Assembly (NCBI GenBank): GCA_963969365.1 | Contig: OZ017748.1 | Span: 3,841,001 to 3,905,000, forward strand | DNA from: Asterochloris sp. CNOR1 | Taxonomy: Eukaryota; Chlorophyta; Trebouxiophyceae; Trebouxiales; Trebouxiaceae | DNA: 64,000 nucleotides | Direction of reading: 5' to 3' | Shown: one piece after another, positions 1 through 13,500 of the stretch | How positions within the stretch are numbered: position 1 is the first letter of the stretch | Layout of the letters: every line of letters starts with the position of its first letter | Position numbers and translations under genes: made by a program | The notes under the pieces: model-generated | What the model was told of the DNA's origin: nothing | The model's database searches: none | What the model saw: only the letters and a program-made list of their open reading frames with translations

Positions 1-2529
1 GCAAGGCAGCTCGCCCCAGCCAAGCTGTGTTGGGGGCAGCTGCTGAGTCTGACAGAGCCTGTGCAGGGTGGCACCCTGGTGGCCTGCAGCTGAAGGACTG
101 TCAAGCTGGGTGGGGGCCAGCTTGAGGTAAGCGGCTGGAAGGAGTCCTGTGAAGACAGGCTTCATCCAGGCTTCAAGACACCCTCCCAGTGTGGCCTAGC
201 AAGAAGCAGTGGCGCACTGCTTGCCGTGCCTGACCGGGAGTGCTGTGCCAATGCTGTACAGTACCAATGCTGTCGCTGGGCATGCTCCAGGACAAGGTGC
301 AGCAAGTGCAGCTTACCTGCTGGCCGCGCTTGACTGAGACACACTGCCGATTGCGCCGCACCATTGGCTGCCCGTGCTCCGATACCCCCCGCTGACCCAG
401 ATCTCGCGCCCACTGTTCAATGTTGCGCCGCAGCTCCTGCCCATTGGCTCGTCTGCGGGCCCTGATGTCCCCAAGACGTGCGGTCGCTTCATCTGCTAGC
501 TCGCCTCCAGAGGACTGCAGGCAGAGTGCAGGGGTGAGGATGGCAGGGATCGCCCTGAGACACCCCGGCACAGGCATAGACACAGCCCAATGGCTCGCCT
601 GCAAACCCTGATGTTACTCAATCGGGGTTGCCTCATCTGTCAGCTCTCGCCCGAGGACTGCAGGCACAGCGGTGGCCCTCCATGATGAGGTCTGGTCTGG
701 CACAGACGGCACCACAAGATGGCATGTGCGGAACATCTGGGGCAAGGTCAACAATGGGAGCTGGAGGCACAGGCAGTGTAACGCAGGGGTCTTCAGCCAA
801 AGCAAGAGCAGCATACTGCTCTAGTCCAGGCCACAAGGAGTGTGGCAAAGGTTCTAGCAGTGTTGCTCATTGTCTCAGAGAACTGCAGCAGACTGCCTCC
901 AGGCGGCAGATGCTGGGCCGTAGTCATGCAGCAGAACACTACAGCAGCCTGCATTGATGCAGTGACTGACAGCTGCCTGCACAAAGAAACAATGCAGGGG
1001 ACGGCGATGTCCCCCTGCCTTTGCCATGTTCCTGAACGCCCCCAATTGGCTGCAAGTTGATGTGTAGCAGACCCAAGAAAGAAGGTGCTGTCTTATCTTG
1101 ATTGCAGGGCTGACAAGTAGCTGCCCAGATCTGCCACGTTGCTGGTGAATGCAAGATGCAGCAACATTTGCTCTCATTCTGTGCAATGGCAGCCTGCAGC
1201 GTGGCAAAGGCATTGCACATTTTCCTGCTGAATTGCAGCGCCTCACGGTGATGCAGTGCCGGATGGCGGCCTGCAATTGGGGAAGGGCGTCCCCAATGCC
1301 GCGAGCCAGCTGCTGCAGGCCACTATATTGCGCAGCGGCCTGGTGCTCTTCATTGGTGAGCCTCGCCTTGATGGCTTGGGCAGCCTGCAGGCAGCCACCG
1401 TCAACAACTGCTGAGCAGGCTGCAGCAGTAAGCAGACGCAGCCACTCCATGAGCAGCAGAAGTGCGAGCAGGATGCAGCACAGATTTCTGCAGCTTCCTC
1501 AACTGGCCAGTTGTGCATGGCAGCCAGCTCAGGTACTGGCTGCCCCATGCAGGTGCTAGGGTGTAGCATCAGCAGGGAAAGCACAAGTTCTTGAGCGTTG
1601 ACCACCTTAGACTCGGCTGAGATCTTTCTTACCTCAAGAGTGCTGGCCACGCCATGCAGGTGAAAGGGGTACAGCGTCCTGCCTTTGCGCACAGCCTTGA
1701 GGAGCGCCCTCAGGTCATAGATGCCGTCAAAGTCTAGCCCTGCATTGTCTGCCTCAGCTGTCTCCTGCAGGCAAACACTATGATTAGCACACAGCATGTG
1801 CAGGTAGTGAGCGGCTTGTGCTGAAGCATGCAGCCTTTTGTGCGCGGCAGGAGTGCTGACCTGTTCTTCAGCCCATGTGCCCACAGAGCTAAAAGCACTT
1901 CTGTGTGCCTCAGAAGCTTTCGTAAGACACAAGCAGGCAACACAGTGTCTGGAAGTGTGGGGTGGCTGCTAAGCACTTGGAGGCTGCGGACGCCGGTCAG
2001 CAACATGAATAAGTTGCAATCAGCTGGTCTCTTAGCACATTTCCTGCAACCAATGACTGCAGCCCTGCACGCCATTTCTGTGGCCATCATACAGCAGATC
2101 TGTTACAGCTCCAAGCAGCAGGGGTGCAGAGCTTTGGAGCAGCTGTGACCATCCAAACTCTGCACCTGCAGGAGGCCCTCTGCAGCTGCCAGGAAGTCTG
2201 CCACAACCCAATGCAGCACAAGCCACGTCTTGTGCAAAGCTGCGATGCCAAGCAGTCCCACCTGCAGCAGGAGCTCTGCAGCTGCCTGGGAGTCTGCCAG
2301 GGGGATGGCGCCTGCCAGAGCCTGCTCTGCAGCCATGGGGGTGGCTGAAAAGCTGGCCACCTGGCGGCACACAGCAGGCCACTCCAGCAGCCGCAGGGAC
2401 TCGGCCTGGCAGCGCTGCCCAGCAGCCGCCTGCTGCTGCTCCTCTGGACCGAGGCCTGCAGCAGTATAGGCTAAGAGCTACACCAGCAGAGGGCTGGGAC
2501 CTACAGTTACGTTGCGCCGCAACAAGCAT
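1..2529 (-). CDS. MutS2-family protein, 5' part (3' end outside window)
   Basis: N-terminal part of a MutS2-type protein (MutS family without the mismatch-recognition domain; plant members are organellar or nuclear DNA-maintenance proteins). Five exons join in frame: 2511-2529, 2262-2455, 1633-1764, 1247-1384 and 317-514, giving 227 residues from the ATG at 2529. Seen: the 'LRLLEWPAVCRQVASFSATP' start typical of MutS2, then 'LDFDGIYDLRALLKAVRKG' and 'FHLHGVASTLE' (the clamp or lever helices), 'LARGIGDALPQLQAAIRHCI', and 'GQPMVRRNRQCVSVKRGQQ', which corresponds to the 'TvRngRyvvPVK' segment just before the ATPase core. The ATPase and Smr regions would lie left of base 1 and cannot be judged. 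No clear transit peptide is visible; the 19-bp first exon is supported only by phase and splice sites. Family assignment is secure; the start is moderately sure. Confidence 0.88.
586..666 (-). repeat. Diverged tandem copy of MutS2 exon 5 start
   Basis: About 80 bp lying in the intron just upstream (in gene sense) of exon 5 repeats the 440-524 segment at a spacing of about 146 bp. Shared words include 'cccattggctcg' against 'cccaatggctcg', 'ccctgatgt', and the acceptor region 'aggactgcaggca'. On the minus strand the copy reads 'LGRELTDEATPIE' then stop, against exon 5 'SSGGELADEATARLGD'. It keeps an acceptor-like CTGCAG but is no longer open. Confidence 0.75.
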
Positions 2530-2862
2530 CAGAACTGGCCACAGGATCAGAGCAGCTCAGAACTGATACCAGTAAGAATCAAGGGCTGTGCGTCACAGCA
2601 GCAGATTGGGACCTGCAGCAGTACTGGCAGCTGCTTGCAGCAGCACTGGGCACGGAAATATAAGCAGCACAGGGCTGAGACTCATAGCAGCAAAAGCTGA
2701 GAGTCAAAGCAGCACAGGACTGAGACCTGCAGCAGCACAGGGTTGAGTCCTGAAGCAGCCCTCAGCTGAGAAGCACAAGGGACCACCTGAGCATCTGTGG
2801 GCCTGACACCTGCCGCAGCATTGTTGGCCTCTGCACTCCCCTTATCTGTGCCAACGAGTGAC

Positions 2863-2867
2863 TTACA
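2863..2867 (-). terminator. TGTAA poly(A) signal
   Basis: TGTAA on the minus strand (TTACA on +) 54 nt beyond the stop at 2921. TGTAA is the known green-algal polyadenylation signal. It supports 2921 as a real gene end and separates this gene from MutS2, which starts at 2529. Confidence 0.5.
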
Positions 2868-2920
2868 ATACATTGGTGGACTGAGGCTGTCTCCAGCTCT
2901 TTGCCAGGCATAAGCAATCC

Positions 2921-3798
2921 TCAGTGTAGAGCCACCAAAGCCCTCAGCCATGTTTGCGCCAAGCAACCGTTCCATGTCAGAAGCAGTTCTGCTGAGCGCT
3001 TTTGTGGTTTGAACACCCTGCCTGCCTTCCCACCTGAGGCCGCCCCATGGGAGTGCAGGCTGGGGTCCCTCTTAGCGCGTCTTGGGCGCTTAGAACGCTG
3101 CTCTTCCAGTGCACCACTGCTGGAGCCAGTGCCAGCTGCTTCTTGAGAGCTACGGCTGCTCTGCACTGCCTGTGCCGCCCCGTCGGAGCTTGAGGCAGCA
3201 GCGCCTGCTGGAGCAGGGTCATCGGTTGAGTCCAGGCTTTGCGCGGCAGCCATGGATGCTGCAGCAGTTGCCATGGTTGGCGAGGCACCTGCAAAGTGCT
3301 CAGGGGCACTGCAGCTGGGGATACAGGGTGCCTAGCTGCAGGTCAGCAAGCTGCTGCCTGTACCATAAAGCATGAGCTGTCACGCTTGGTCGTTGATACG
3401 GGAGCTGCCACGGGCAGATGAGTTACTTTGCTGGCATTTGGGGAACAAGCTGTGCCCACCATAGCTTGATGCACTGCATGATTGTACTCATGATGCCGCA
3501 CGCAAGGCTAGGTGACTGTGTGTTGCTCACACATGCTTCAAGCCATGCAGCAGCTTTGCATCAGTCCTCATGCAAACTTTCAAATTCCCTGATGCAATGC
3601 TGCTTGCTCACCTGGCCCGGAGTCATCACTGGCAGCCTCATCCGGTGAGGTGTCTTGTCTGGAGGCAGCTTTGCGCTTGCGGCGCAAATTCCGCCTCTGA
3701 GAGGGTGTTAGCTTTGCTGTATGTTTGCTCTCTGCAGAGGTCGGTTGCTGAATGTCAACAGTGTCTGTGGCAGCCTGCCTGTCAAGGACAGCAGCCAT
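2921..3798 (-). CDS. Small basic protein of unknown function
   Basis: Two exons, 3612-3798 and 2921-3288, join in phase (GGGCCAG|GTGAGC donor, TTTGCAG acceptor) to give 184 residues from the ATG at 3798. The product has no domain I recognise. Seen: a basic run 'KLTPSQRRNLRRKRKAASRQ' near residues 28-47, an acidic patch, an Ala/Ser/Gln-rich middle, then 'KRPRRAKRDPSLHSHG' and 'GRVFKPQKRSAELLLTWNG'. The basic stretches could be nuclear localisation or RNA-binding segments; this is inference only. Further 5' exons may exist up to about 4290, where an open stretch starts at 4287 on the minus strand, but no convincing splice chain was found. It lies 280-770 bp downstream of XPD on the same strand, depending on its true start. 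Confidence 0.45.
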
Positions 3799-4569
3799 CT
3801 CAGGTCTCTGTGGCACCACCCTGGCCACAAGTAGCCTGTGGCACTGCATGTGTCTCCATGGCGATGAGGTCGATGGGGCCAGCCTGAAGCGTTGCATATG
3901 TATCTGAGTGCAATGCATGACTTGCATGGCTGATCCCAGGTGCTGGCACATGTTGGTTAGTCAAGATCGGCCTCGTCAACCTCTCCACATAAAGCTTGAG
4001 TTGGCCATGGGCAGTCAAACTCTCAAAGAATGTTGAATAGGTCTGGAGCCAGGAGCTGAAGGGTATTGAAACCCTTGAGAGAAAGCTTAACGCCTGTCCT
4101 GACTGTTGAGACCTTTGCACGTTTTCCCTGGCTGCAACTGTATGAGATCAACCACACCATAGAGCAGGGCACAGCTGTCAGCAGGCAGCTGTTCAAAAAC
4201 AGCCCTGAGTACCACCATATCTGCTGTGCAGGCGCCTGCACCAGGGCTGTCCACTGCAAATTTCTGACCTTGAGAGCTGACCAGCATTGATGATTAAAGA
4301 TGAGCAGCAGTTGGCCAGCCTTGGAAACGCTGAGTTCATGATTGGTTCATGCAGTGGTGGGTGCGTTCAATGTGTTGTCAATTGCACAAATGCAGATCAA
4401 GCTCAAGCAGCCGCAGGTCAACATCATGATGTGCACTACATGTCATTGCAGCTGCTGGCACACTGCTGTCATAGCTTCCTCAGGCAGGCAGCTTTGAAGC
4501 TGAAAGCCCTAAGGGCTGAAAATCACCGTCTGCTGAGCCCCCCAGCCCAATGTGTTGCAGCCCCAGGTC

Positions 4570-7500
4570 TCACATGAGCATGCCCTGCGGCGGCAGCTGA
4601 GCCATCGCGTTGACAGCCTCTTCGGTCAGCAGGCTGCCCTGCCCACTGTCCATGGGCTGGGCCATGCTGCGCATGAACTCCTTGGCCACCGTCATCAGCA
4701 TGTCAGTGGACAGGTTCATGTGGGAGTCCTTCAGGTGGGCTGTGATCCAGGCGGGCAGCTTGTCGCGCTTGTCGTGACGCTGGTAGCGCTTGTCCGCAAA
4801 GATCTGCATGGCGGACATGTCAGTGGATACGATGAGCATTGTCCTGCAGTGGAATTACCGAATGCAGTGCCCACAGGGCAGTGGGCAGGTTGCATGCTGT
4901 GTGCCATGAACCCGGCAGCTGTGGCTACAACTGGAACCCTACTCCTGCCTGCCTGTGTAGCTGCACCAACGGAGTGACAGAGGGCCCATGCCACCCACAT
5001 GTTGACCAACAGGCACCCCACTGTGCTAGGACGACGAGAGAACACGGGCAACAGAAACGTCTCACTAATGCAGTACAGCACCCACATCAGAGGACTGAAA
5101 GCCATCGCGCTACCCCTGCTGCAATTAGAAAAGACATAGATTGCCCCAGTGCCCCCGATGCCCAGGCATCATACCAGCCAGGCTTCACATCTCTCCTGCG
5201 CCCACCTTGCCTGCCTTTTCAGAATAATTTTGGCAGCCTGCAGCCTGTCGTTCCTGTCACCCCAACATTCCAAAGATGTGTGGCTTGCACTGCGCCTCAC
5301 TACATGCCGCCACCCCTCGTGGAGCAGCTGATCGCACAGGCCTTGTGCTAGAACGGCACTCGCAACCCTGGCAGTTGGGTGACTCACCATCATGCCATAG
5401 TCCGCCTTGGACCGAATGACGCGCCCCACGCACTGGGCTGCCTGCCTGATGGCATCGAATGCCAGGAAGTCATTCTCCTTGATCTGATAGTTGTCACGCA
5501 TGTACTCCAGCCGCGCTCTGCAGACAGAAAACATGAGGTCTATGGCGCAGAACTTGTTGAGGCAAGGCATCTGCACACAGAAACATGTTCAAAAGCTGCC
5601 CTCTTGCCCATCGACCATCCTCTGTACAGCAACAATACTCTCCCTGGTAAAAATGCCGCAGTCTCTTTTCACGCAGTCTGGTGCCTCTTGTGGGCATTAC
5701 CACAGGAAGGGCTGACAGTCCATCAGACTGCGCATCACGAGCAGCATGTCCTGCGTGCTGCAGCCTAAGGCACCTGTGTGCAGGATGGCTCAACACCTGC
5801 GTCATCTGCATTGCCCCCAGCCAGCACACCTGAGGATGCGCAACTTGCTGCACAGACTGGTCTGCCGAAGGATCAGCATGACTACAGCCCTCAGACACAA
5901 GCAAGACACCAGGACAACGCCCCACCACGGTAGTACTTTTCAGATAAATTGCATGCTGCCTGCACCTGCACCAGCAGCCTGTCTTTTTGAAACACCCAAC
6001 TATAGGGCACGCAGGTCATCATATAAATACTAAGACACAACTACAGCCCAGAGTTTCAGCACACCTCTCGAATTTCGAGCATGCTGACTGTCCCAGTGTG
6101 CTGCTTGTACCTCCTGCCTGCAAGACGCCTCAGCTGATGATGTGGCAATGGAGATGTGCGGGACATTCCCCACTCACTGTCCAAATGCTGTCTTTCTCGG
6201 TGACATGCATGCTGCCTGCGGGAGCCTTCTCTTGCCGGGTCCTCACCTCAGAATCCTGGACATGGTGTACTGGTAGGGCACCCCAAACATGACCACAGCG
6301 CGCCCGTAGTGCAGGTTGAAGTCGATGCCTTCTGCCACCTTGCCCCGTGCGATGGACAGGAAGATGGCCCCCCGCCCGCAGTCGCAGGCGCGCCGGAAGT
6401 TGTTGAGCGCCAGGGTGGTCTCCATCACGTCTGTGGTCTCGATGAAGACCAGCTTGTGCTGCATCAGGTCCTGCAGGCAGTGTGCAGGGTGTCAGGTGAC
6501 AGCAGACCCGGCAGGGTGCAGGCTTGCTGTGTGCTGCCGGGGACAAGCTCTGATGGTGCACAGCTGTTGTGCACAGCAGAAGAACAGTAAGAACCTCCAA
6601 ACAGCAACTGCCTCCCGGCATGAAGGTGGAAGGCAAGGTCTGGTTGTTGCACAACAGCAACAGCCCACACCTTGCATCTGCACACACCTCCACAAACATT
6701 CACCACCAACGGATGCCTATGCTCAGGTCAGCAGGCTCACATTGAGGATGCCCATCTGATCCCAGGCTGACACAATCTGGTCCATGTAGGAGTAGGACAC
6801 AAAGAAGCAGATGATGCCGTCAGGTATGACTGACGCCAACTCCACCAGCATGCGTCCGTAGTTGCGCATGATGGCTGGGTCGTCGCGCATCTCAAACTTG
6901 GTGGACAGCGGGTTCTGGTCAGTGGAGCGGGTCAGGACGACTGGACACAGGCAATCTCTGCAGGTAAAGGTTGGGTTCTAAGCAACAGCGCATATTGGAA
7001 GTGGCACACATCAGGACGACATGGCACAAGCAGTCCCTGCAGGCTTGGACAGCACAGGTTTAGTGCTCCAGGCTGAGTAGGCAGCAGACCATTAGTATTG
7101 TAGACTTGATGGGCAGCAACCTGAGAGGACAGCAGAGCACAGCATGAGCATTGCAGATTATGTGACCGGCAGTTGAGTGGGCAGATGCGCATATAATGCT
7201 TGGTTGGCTCTGGTAAGAGGCATTTATCAGGATGACACGGCACAGGCAGCTCTCAGGGGCAGCAGAAGGACAGCTGAGAGTGCAACCTGCAGCTGCACAA
7301 CGAGCGACAAACTACTACTGCTGTTTGCCCTAGCATCTAACCTCTGGAGCAATGCATATCTGATGGCTCAGGACATGCGAGCACAGGCCACGACTAGATT
7401 GAAGTGCTAGTCAAGACGAAAAGCCTGCCATGGTGGGGGTCATTTTGAGGTTTTACAAGACCACAGACTGGAAGCCCAGCATCTGCGAACGCTGCTGAGA

Positions 7501-10500
7501 CATCAGCAGCACCTGCCGTCATCAAGAGCAGTAGGCCCCCAACATCTTGAAGGGGTTTCCTTGAGACTGCGTAGTACCACCGGCTAGAAGCCCATGGTGC
7601 ACATGCACAGCTGACAAGCTCAAGGACTCTAGCAACTGCTGCTGAACAAGTTTGCCCACCTGGTGAGCGTCATCTTGAGACTTTGCAGGACCACAGGCTG
7701 GAAACCCAGGATCCGCGGGTACAATTCGATGGGGGACAGCGTGCCGGAGGTGATGATGACTGACTGGAACTTGCCCAGAACGGGCTTCATGGCGAGGCTG
7801 GCATCCAGGCAGGCCAGCTGCAGGGCAGGACAGGCAGTGGAGCAAAGTAACGCTGCTTGGCAACACCCCAGAGAAGAGAGCAGCTGGGGCCAGCACGGAG
7901 CTGGCTGAAAGCTTTCGGTCTGTGCCCTCCAGAGTGACAACCCTTACCTGCATGACAGGGTCCCGCACATTCTCCATCCTCTGGTCAAATGGCTCGGTGA
8001 TGATGGCAAATCCGCGCGCGTAGGTGCCCACCAGGGTGGCAAAGTCAGCCACCTGCAGCAAAGGCAGCAACCGTGTCAAAAGTTGGCTGGCTGCCTGACA
8101 GGTGCCGGACAAGTGCTGCAGATGTGCCCACCTGGGTGGCAAACTAGGCACCTGCAGCACTTTTGCAGATGTATCTCTGGCCCCTTAGTTGCATGGTCTC
8201 AGCACCTAAGGCAAGCCTTTGTTAAGTGCCTGATGCCAGCAAGTATCTGTTGCCTGTGGTTCAATGGCAGGGGTGCAAGGCTGACCTACAAAACCTTGCA
8301 TTGGATGCATCTCATCAGGGCTCCCAAACCACCAGCTGGGTGTTTGAGCCCTGACACCACCTCTTCAGCGGCAGCAAATGGAGCATGACATGCTGCCAGG
8401 CAGTTGCAGCTTGCGCTTCTGATGCCCTCTGCAGTACCCTAACCCCATCTGTGACACATGCCAAACTTTCTGTCACCAGGTGGATGGGCAGGAAGTCATC
8501 TGTGTCTGTGATCTCGAGCGTTTTCAACAGGGACGTTAGGCGATCGTAGCAGAAGCGTAGCGTCTTGCCTGCAGCGCAAGATTGTGTCAGGGTTCATGGG
8601 TGCTGGATGGCCAAATCTGGTCTCTGAGAAGCACTGGGCGCACATGGCCAACCTCACTTCTGGGCCTGTCCTACGATTGGTGGAGGCATTGCGCAGGCAT
8701 AGCACCTTATCTGCTAGCAATGGACAGAGATAGTTGGCACAGCCACAACAACATCAGTATGGGTCCCAGCAGGGGTGGTGCAGGGCTCACTGTCGATGTT
8801 CATGCGCTCTGCTATCTCCCCGAGGAAGCCCTGAGGGCTGACAGTGGTGACCTCGTTGACGTCCATCTTGGTCTTCAGGAAGTGCACAAAGCGCTTCAGG
8901 AAGGCCACAAAGTGCTCAGCACGCCGAATGTTGCCGGGCACCTGTGGCAGCAGCGCTATCTCAGACCCAGTCAGCGGCAGGGACAGCGTTTGGATGGACC
9001 AGAGGGGCAGATTCAGGAACTCCAGATTTTCTGATTGTCTTCTACAGCAAGCCAGCAGTAACAATCAGGTGAGCCTCATGCTGCAGCTGCGCACGTGCCT
9101 TGCATCTACATGGCTGTTTGGACAGCCCTGCTTCGACATCTGCAGATGAGGCCACTGGCAGCCATGGGGCACACTGGCCCAATCTGCAAGCAGGCCGCAG
9201 CCTTGTCTGGCAGTGCTGTCCACTCACTGCTTCTCGCAGGATGTCTTCTGGGAGGGCAGGGTTGGCCAGCCAGTCGTCTCCCGTGGTGCCGCCCGGCAGA
9301 GGCGAGGGGCGCGACTCCTGGATATGGCCCTGCTGCTGCAGCCCTCGCACCTGCAGCCAGCATCACCAGATTGGCCTGGCGCATGTGTGCAACAGCATCC
9401 AAGTGGACGGTCTCAAGCTGAGCATGCTGCCTGTCTCTGTGTTCACAGATTCGACTAGCACCTTGCTGGACCCTGTGCTGCAGCTGACGTCTGCCATCAA
9501 GTCATAACAACTGACCTCAGATACACACCCAGAGCCCCTCATCTTACTGTGAAAGGCAGGGTGCAGCTGCAACTGCAGCGTTGCCTCAATCCCTGAGGGA
9601 CAAGCACAGCCAGTAGACCAAGTGCTTCCCTGAAGCGCAGCCATCAAGTCACACATCCCTCCCCAGCTCTTCAGGGGCATGCCACTTGTCTCTCATGTGC
9701 ATAACACGTACACAGCCACACGTGCTGACTGAGAGCACCCACCACACAGCTGCTAGACGTTCCGTTCAGGCAGCCTTTCAGGACCAATGCCAGCACACTT
9801 CTCTGCTCAGCTCACCAGGCGCTGATACTCGTCCCTCAGGCGCTGGGCATCAGTGGCCTTGGAGTGTTCAATCGCACTGGTGAGGCGACCAATGTTCCGG
9901 CTGGCACTGTCAAGCGTTTGCTGCCTCAGCGTCACACTCAGGGCCTGCAGGTGGAGAAAACCCATTTGCTTTGCAAGGAGCTTGCCTTGGCAAGAACATT
10001 AGGCATGTTCTGCCCTGCTGCTGGTGCTGCATGGGTCGTACCAGCTGATGAGAGCTGTGACAAGCTCTGCATGACAGGGGTGACATGAGTGGGTAGCTGC
10101 TGTCAGCAGCAGCAGCTCATTAGCTGCTCTGAGGCACATTTGGACCAAAGCTAGGGCTGCAAAGGGTGCAGAGACAAGTGGACAGTGGAGAGGTAGAAAG
10201 GCCACCCATAACGTGGCCTTCCGCTTCTGTCCCAAACCCTGCTCTCCACACCAAATTCAGGCACAGGTCGATAAAGACAGGGGCGCCAAGGCTGCCTGAA
10301 GCAGGCCCATGTCTGAGCGACCTGCAAGTGTCCTGCACACCTGCACGCTGGCCTGCTGCCCACAAAGCTCCCGATACCTGGTTCCAATTGTGAGCGCGTT
10401 GCAGGCCTCCAGCAGTGCCTAGGGATTGCCAGTGCTGTGCAGACTTATGCTGCCATTGCGTGCCGGGCATCAGTGTCCACTTGGTTGCAGGGATGCTACA

Positions 10501-13500
10501 AGCCACTGCAGCCGAGCAGCCCACCTCAATGCAGATGTTATCAATGTTGTGCGCCTCGTCAAACACCACAATGCACTCTTTCTCAAGCTCACGTGACACC
10601 ATGTTGGACACCTGCAGGCCAGGGAGAGCAAACGCTTGATATGGGGCCCAAGTGCCAGGACAGAAACCTCGACCTAGCTGCAAGGACTACAGCAAGACAT
10701 AGGTGCCTGGACAGAAGTCCCCAGCGCCCTCAAGCCATCAGGAACCTGCACAAGACACGCTGCCCGCCCTGCAATGACTGCATGGGTGCCGTCAATTGTT
10801 GGGGCTCATGCTGCATGCAGACAATGCTGACATGGCTGTAGTCTGACTCTGCAGCGCTGTTGCCAGCCAAGCGCTCCCCAAACAAGTCCTTGCAGGCGGC
10901 AGCAGCCAGCCATGCAGCCTGCCAAGTCTATCAGAACTGCCGCCCCATGAGCTGCGCAACTCTTGCAGCTTGTGCCTGTCAAAGGACAAGTCCCAGTTGG
11001 CTTGCGGTGCTGTCATATGCCCCCCTGGGAATGCCAAAGCAAGTCTATCAGTGCAGGCAGCAGCAGACGGAGTTCCACAGTGCCCACCTTGGGGTCCAGC
11101 ATGTACTGGTAGTTGTAGACCACCACATTGGCAAATGCAATCATGTGCCGAGCCAGGTAGTAGGGGCACCTGCATTGCAGCGATAGCAGCTGATCCAACT
11201 TCGAAAGGAGACATGGTCTGCATCAAACTGCTCTGCACCAGAGGGATTTTGAGCCTTGCACGCACAGACGCTCAACTCCAATGGCAGCACCTATGGTAGG
11301 CAGATGTAGCTTAACCCAAAAGCTGTGTGCACAAGCAGCCTGCCCATGAGCATAGCCCTGAACACTTGTCAGCGGCCTTGCGGCCAAGCGCCTGTGCAAT
11401 GCAGCCAAGACCAGACTCTCACACAGCCCCTCAGAGCTCAGAAGCCCTTGTGAGCATACATACTCCGTCAGATATGCTGCATTGAGCACCTCTGGCTCCA
11501 GCAGGGAGCTGCATGATGTCGTGCATGGATCCAATTGGTTTGTCAGCCACATCTGCATTGTCCACCAGCGCACATGCTTACACCTGAAGTCAAGAGGCAA
11601 AGCTGGCACAGCAGCGGTTCTGTAGTTTCTGAGGTTGCCAGCTTGACAACACAGTGGCACAGAAGGGCATCAGCCTCACTGCGCCCAAATTCCCTCTGGC
11701 GCGCACTTCTTTCTTCTTGCATCCCCAGGGCACGGGTGCCAGTGAGCCTCACCAGCCCTTCTTGCGCCCATATTCCCGCATGTCGGCCAGCTTGTACACT
11801 CCTGGCTCCAGCAAGGCCTCTGCCCCAGCCCTCTCAAGGCCCTCGTAGAAGCTGCAGCACTCGATGTCAGGATTGGTCAGGTGCTTCTCGCGCACCCAGG
11901 TGGCAGTCAGGCGTCGGCACTTGGCATCCACCGATTCCCTGGAGCTCTCCTCTGCAGCGCAAGATTGCATGGTTTGGTGATGCAGCAGATGGGGGCTGCC
12001 CTGCTGGCCAAGCAGACTGGGCTTATGGCATGGATGCAAGTCTGCCCGCTGCTGCGCGCTGCCTGGTCGCAGTGCAAAGTGCCCATGACGTTTGGTCGGC
12101 AGCAAGAACGCCGCATTTGGCAAATTGGAATGAAGCGTGGCTGGAGTGTGAAGACGTCTGCACGTTCCAGGGGCTCAGCATCCAGCTCTAAACTGTGCTT
12201 GAGAGCAGTGGTTTGACACTTATAATCCAGGGGCTGAGCATGACACAGAATTTCAAACATACAAAGGGCGGTTGCATTGTTGACGCGGTGCATCTTGAGC
12301 GGTTGGCCAAAACAGCACCAAGATATGCAACCTGTCAAGGGCACTTGCTTTGGCAATATCACATTATGCTGGGCCACACAGCCCCATTGCTGTGTCAAAC
12401 ATGTGCAAGGGTGCAGTGCCACTCAAATGCTCTGGAGAGCACTGTAACCCACATGCCATGACATCTGATGCACATGTTGTGGTGTCGCCTCACATGCACA
12501 ATGAAGCAAACGTAGATGCCACTTGACAGCCCAGGCATGTCCCCACCTGCCACTGAGGGGTGGATGCACAGATTCTTGCGCGAACTCAGGCCCAGTGCCA
12601 GCACTTGGGGCACCTGCTGCCCGGGGCCAAGGAAGTACCTGCACATGAGGTGAGGCCTTGCTGACTCTAGCTGAAGACCAGGTCGCCAGCCAGCAACGCC
12701 CAGCACCCAGATTGCCAGCCCCACAAGAGCCGCCATCGCCTGAAGGGTGGCTGCTAGTGCAGAAGCCAGAACCCACACCAAGCTGCAACTTTGGAGGCAA
12801 CAGCACAGAGGGATGATCTCTTGCGCAACAGCAGACATTGAGGCGAAGACTTTTCCTTGGCATCATGCATGCACAGAGGAGCAATGGCAATGGAATGCAC
12901 TGTCAGGTCATTGAAATGCAGGAGCACGGTGCAATGCTTGGATGCGTCCCCTCCTCCCACGCAGCTTAAGAGCCTCAAGCTGCTGAGAGCATAGGGACAT
13001 GTTGGGCCCTAGACCACGCCCCAAACACCTATGGTCTCAGAGAACCCTCAACGGTTCTGCTCGATTGTAACTTCACCAGCTGCAGCCCTGAGGCTCTGCT
13101 GCCGGTTGTTCCAGCAGCTTGCACCACAGTGCTGCATCTCCCCTCTGCACTAGCTGAGCCCGCAGCTATGTTTGCTGACTTCAGCAGGCAGCTTGGACCT
13201 CCAAGAACTTGAGAGTCAGCCGCCCCTCACATCGCCGCAACTTCTCTGCCCTGTGCCCTACAGACCGCAATGGGCAATCCCCAGTCACAGCACGCTGCCA
13301 CATGACTCAATGAGCACTAGACGTTCCGTGCACCACCCAAGCTGCTCCTTAGAAGCTGCCTCTGCTCACTTGGCTCGGTAGTCTATCAGGTTCTGCAGCT
13401 CCTGAAGCACCTTCTCCATCTCGGGCACCGTGCGCGTGCAGTAGATGAGCTTGCCAATCTCGGGATGAGCCAGCTGGTAGCTGGTAATCAGGGAGAGCAG

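Noticed and set aside
4087-4287. 'LVSSQGQKFAVD' as a SKP1-like start
   Set aside because: Only a few residues resemble SKP1; the following residues do not, and no splice chain leads to a SKP1 fold.
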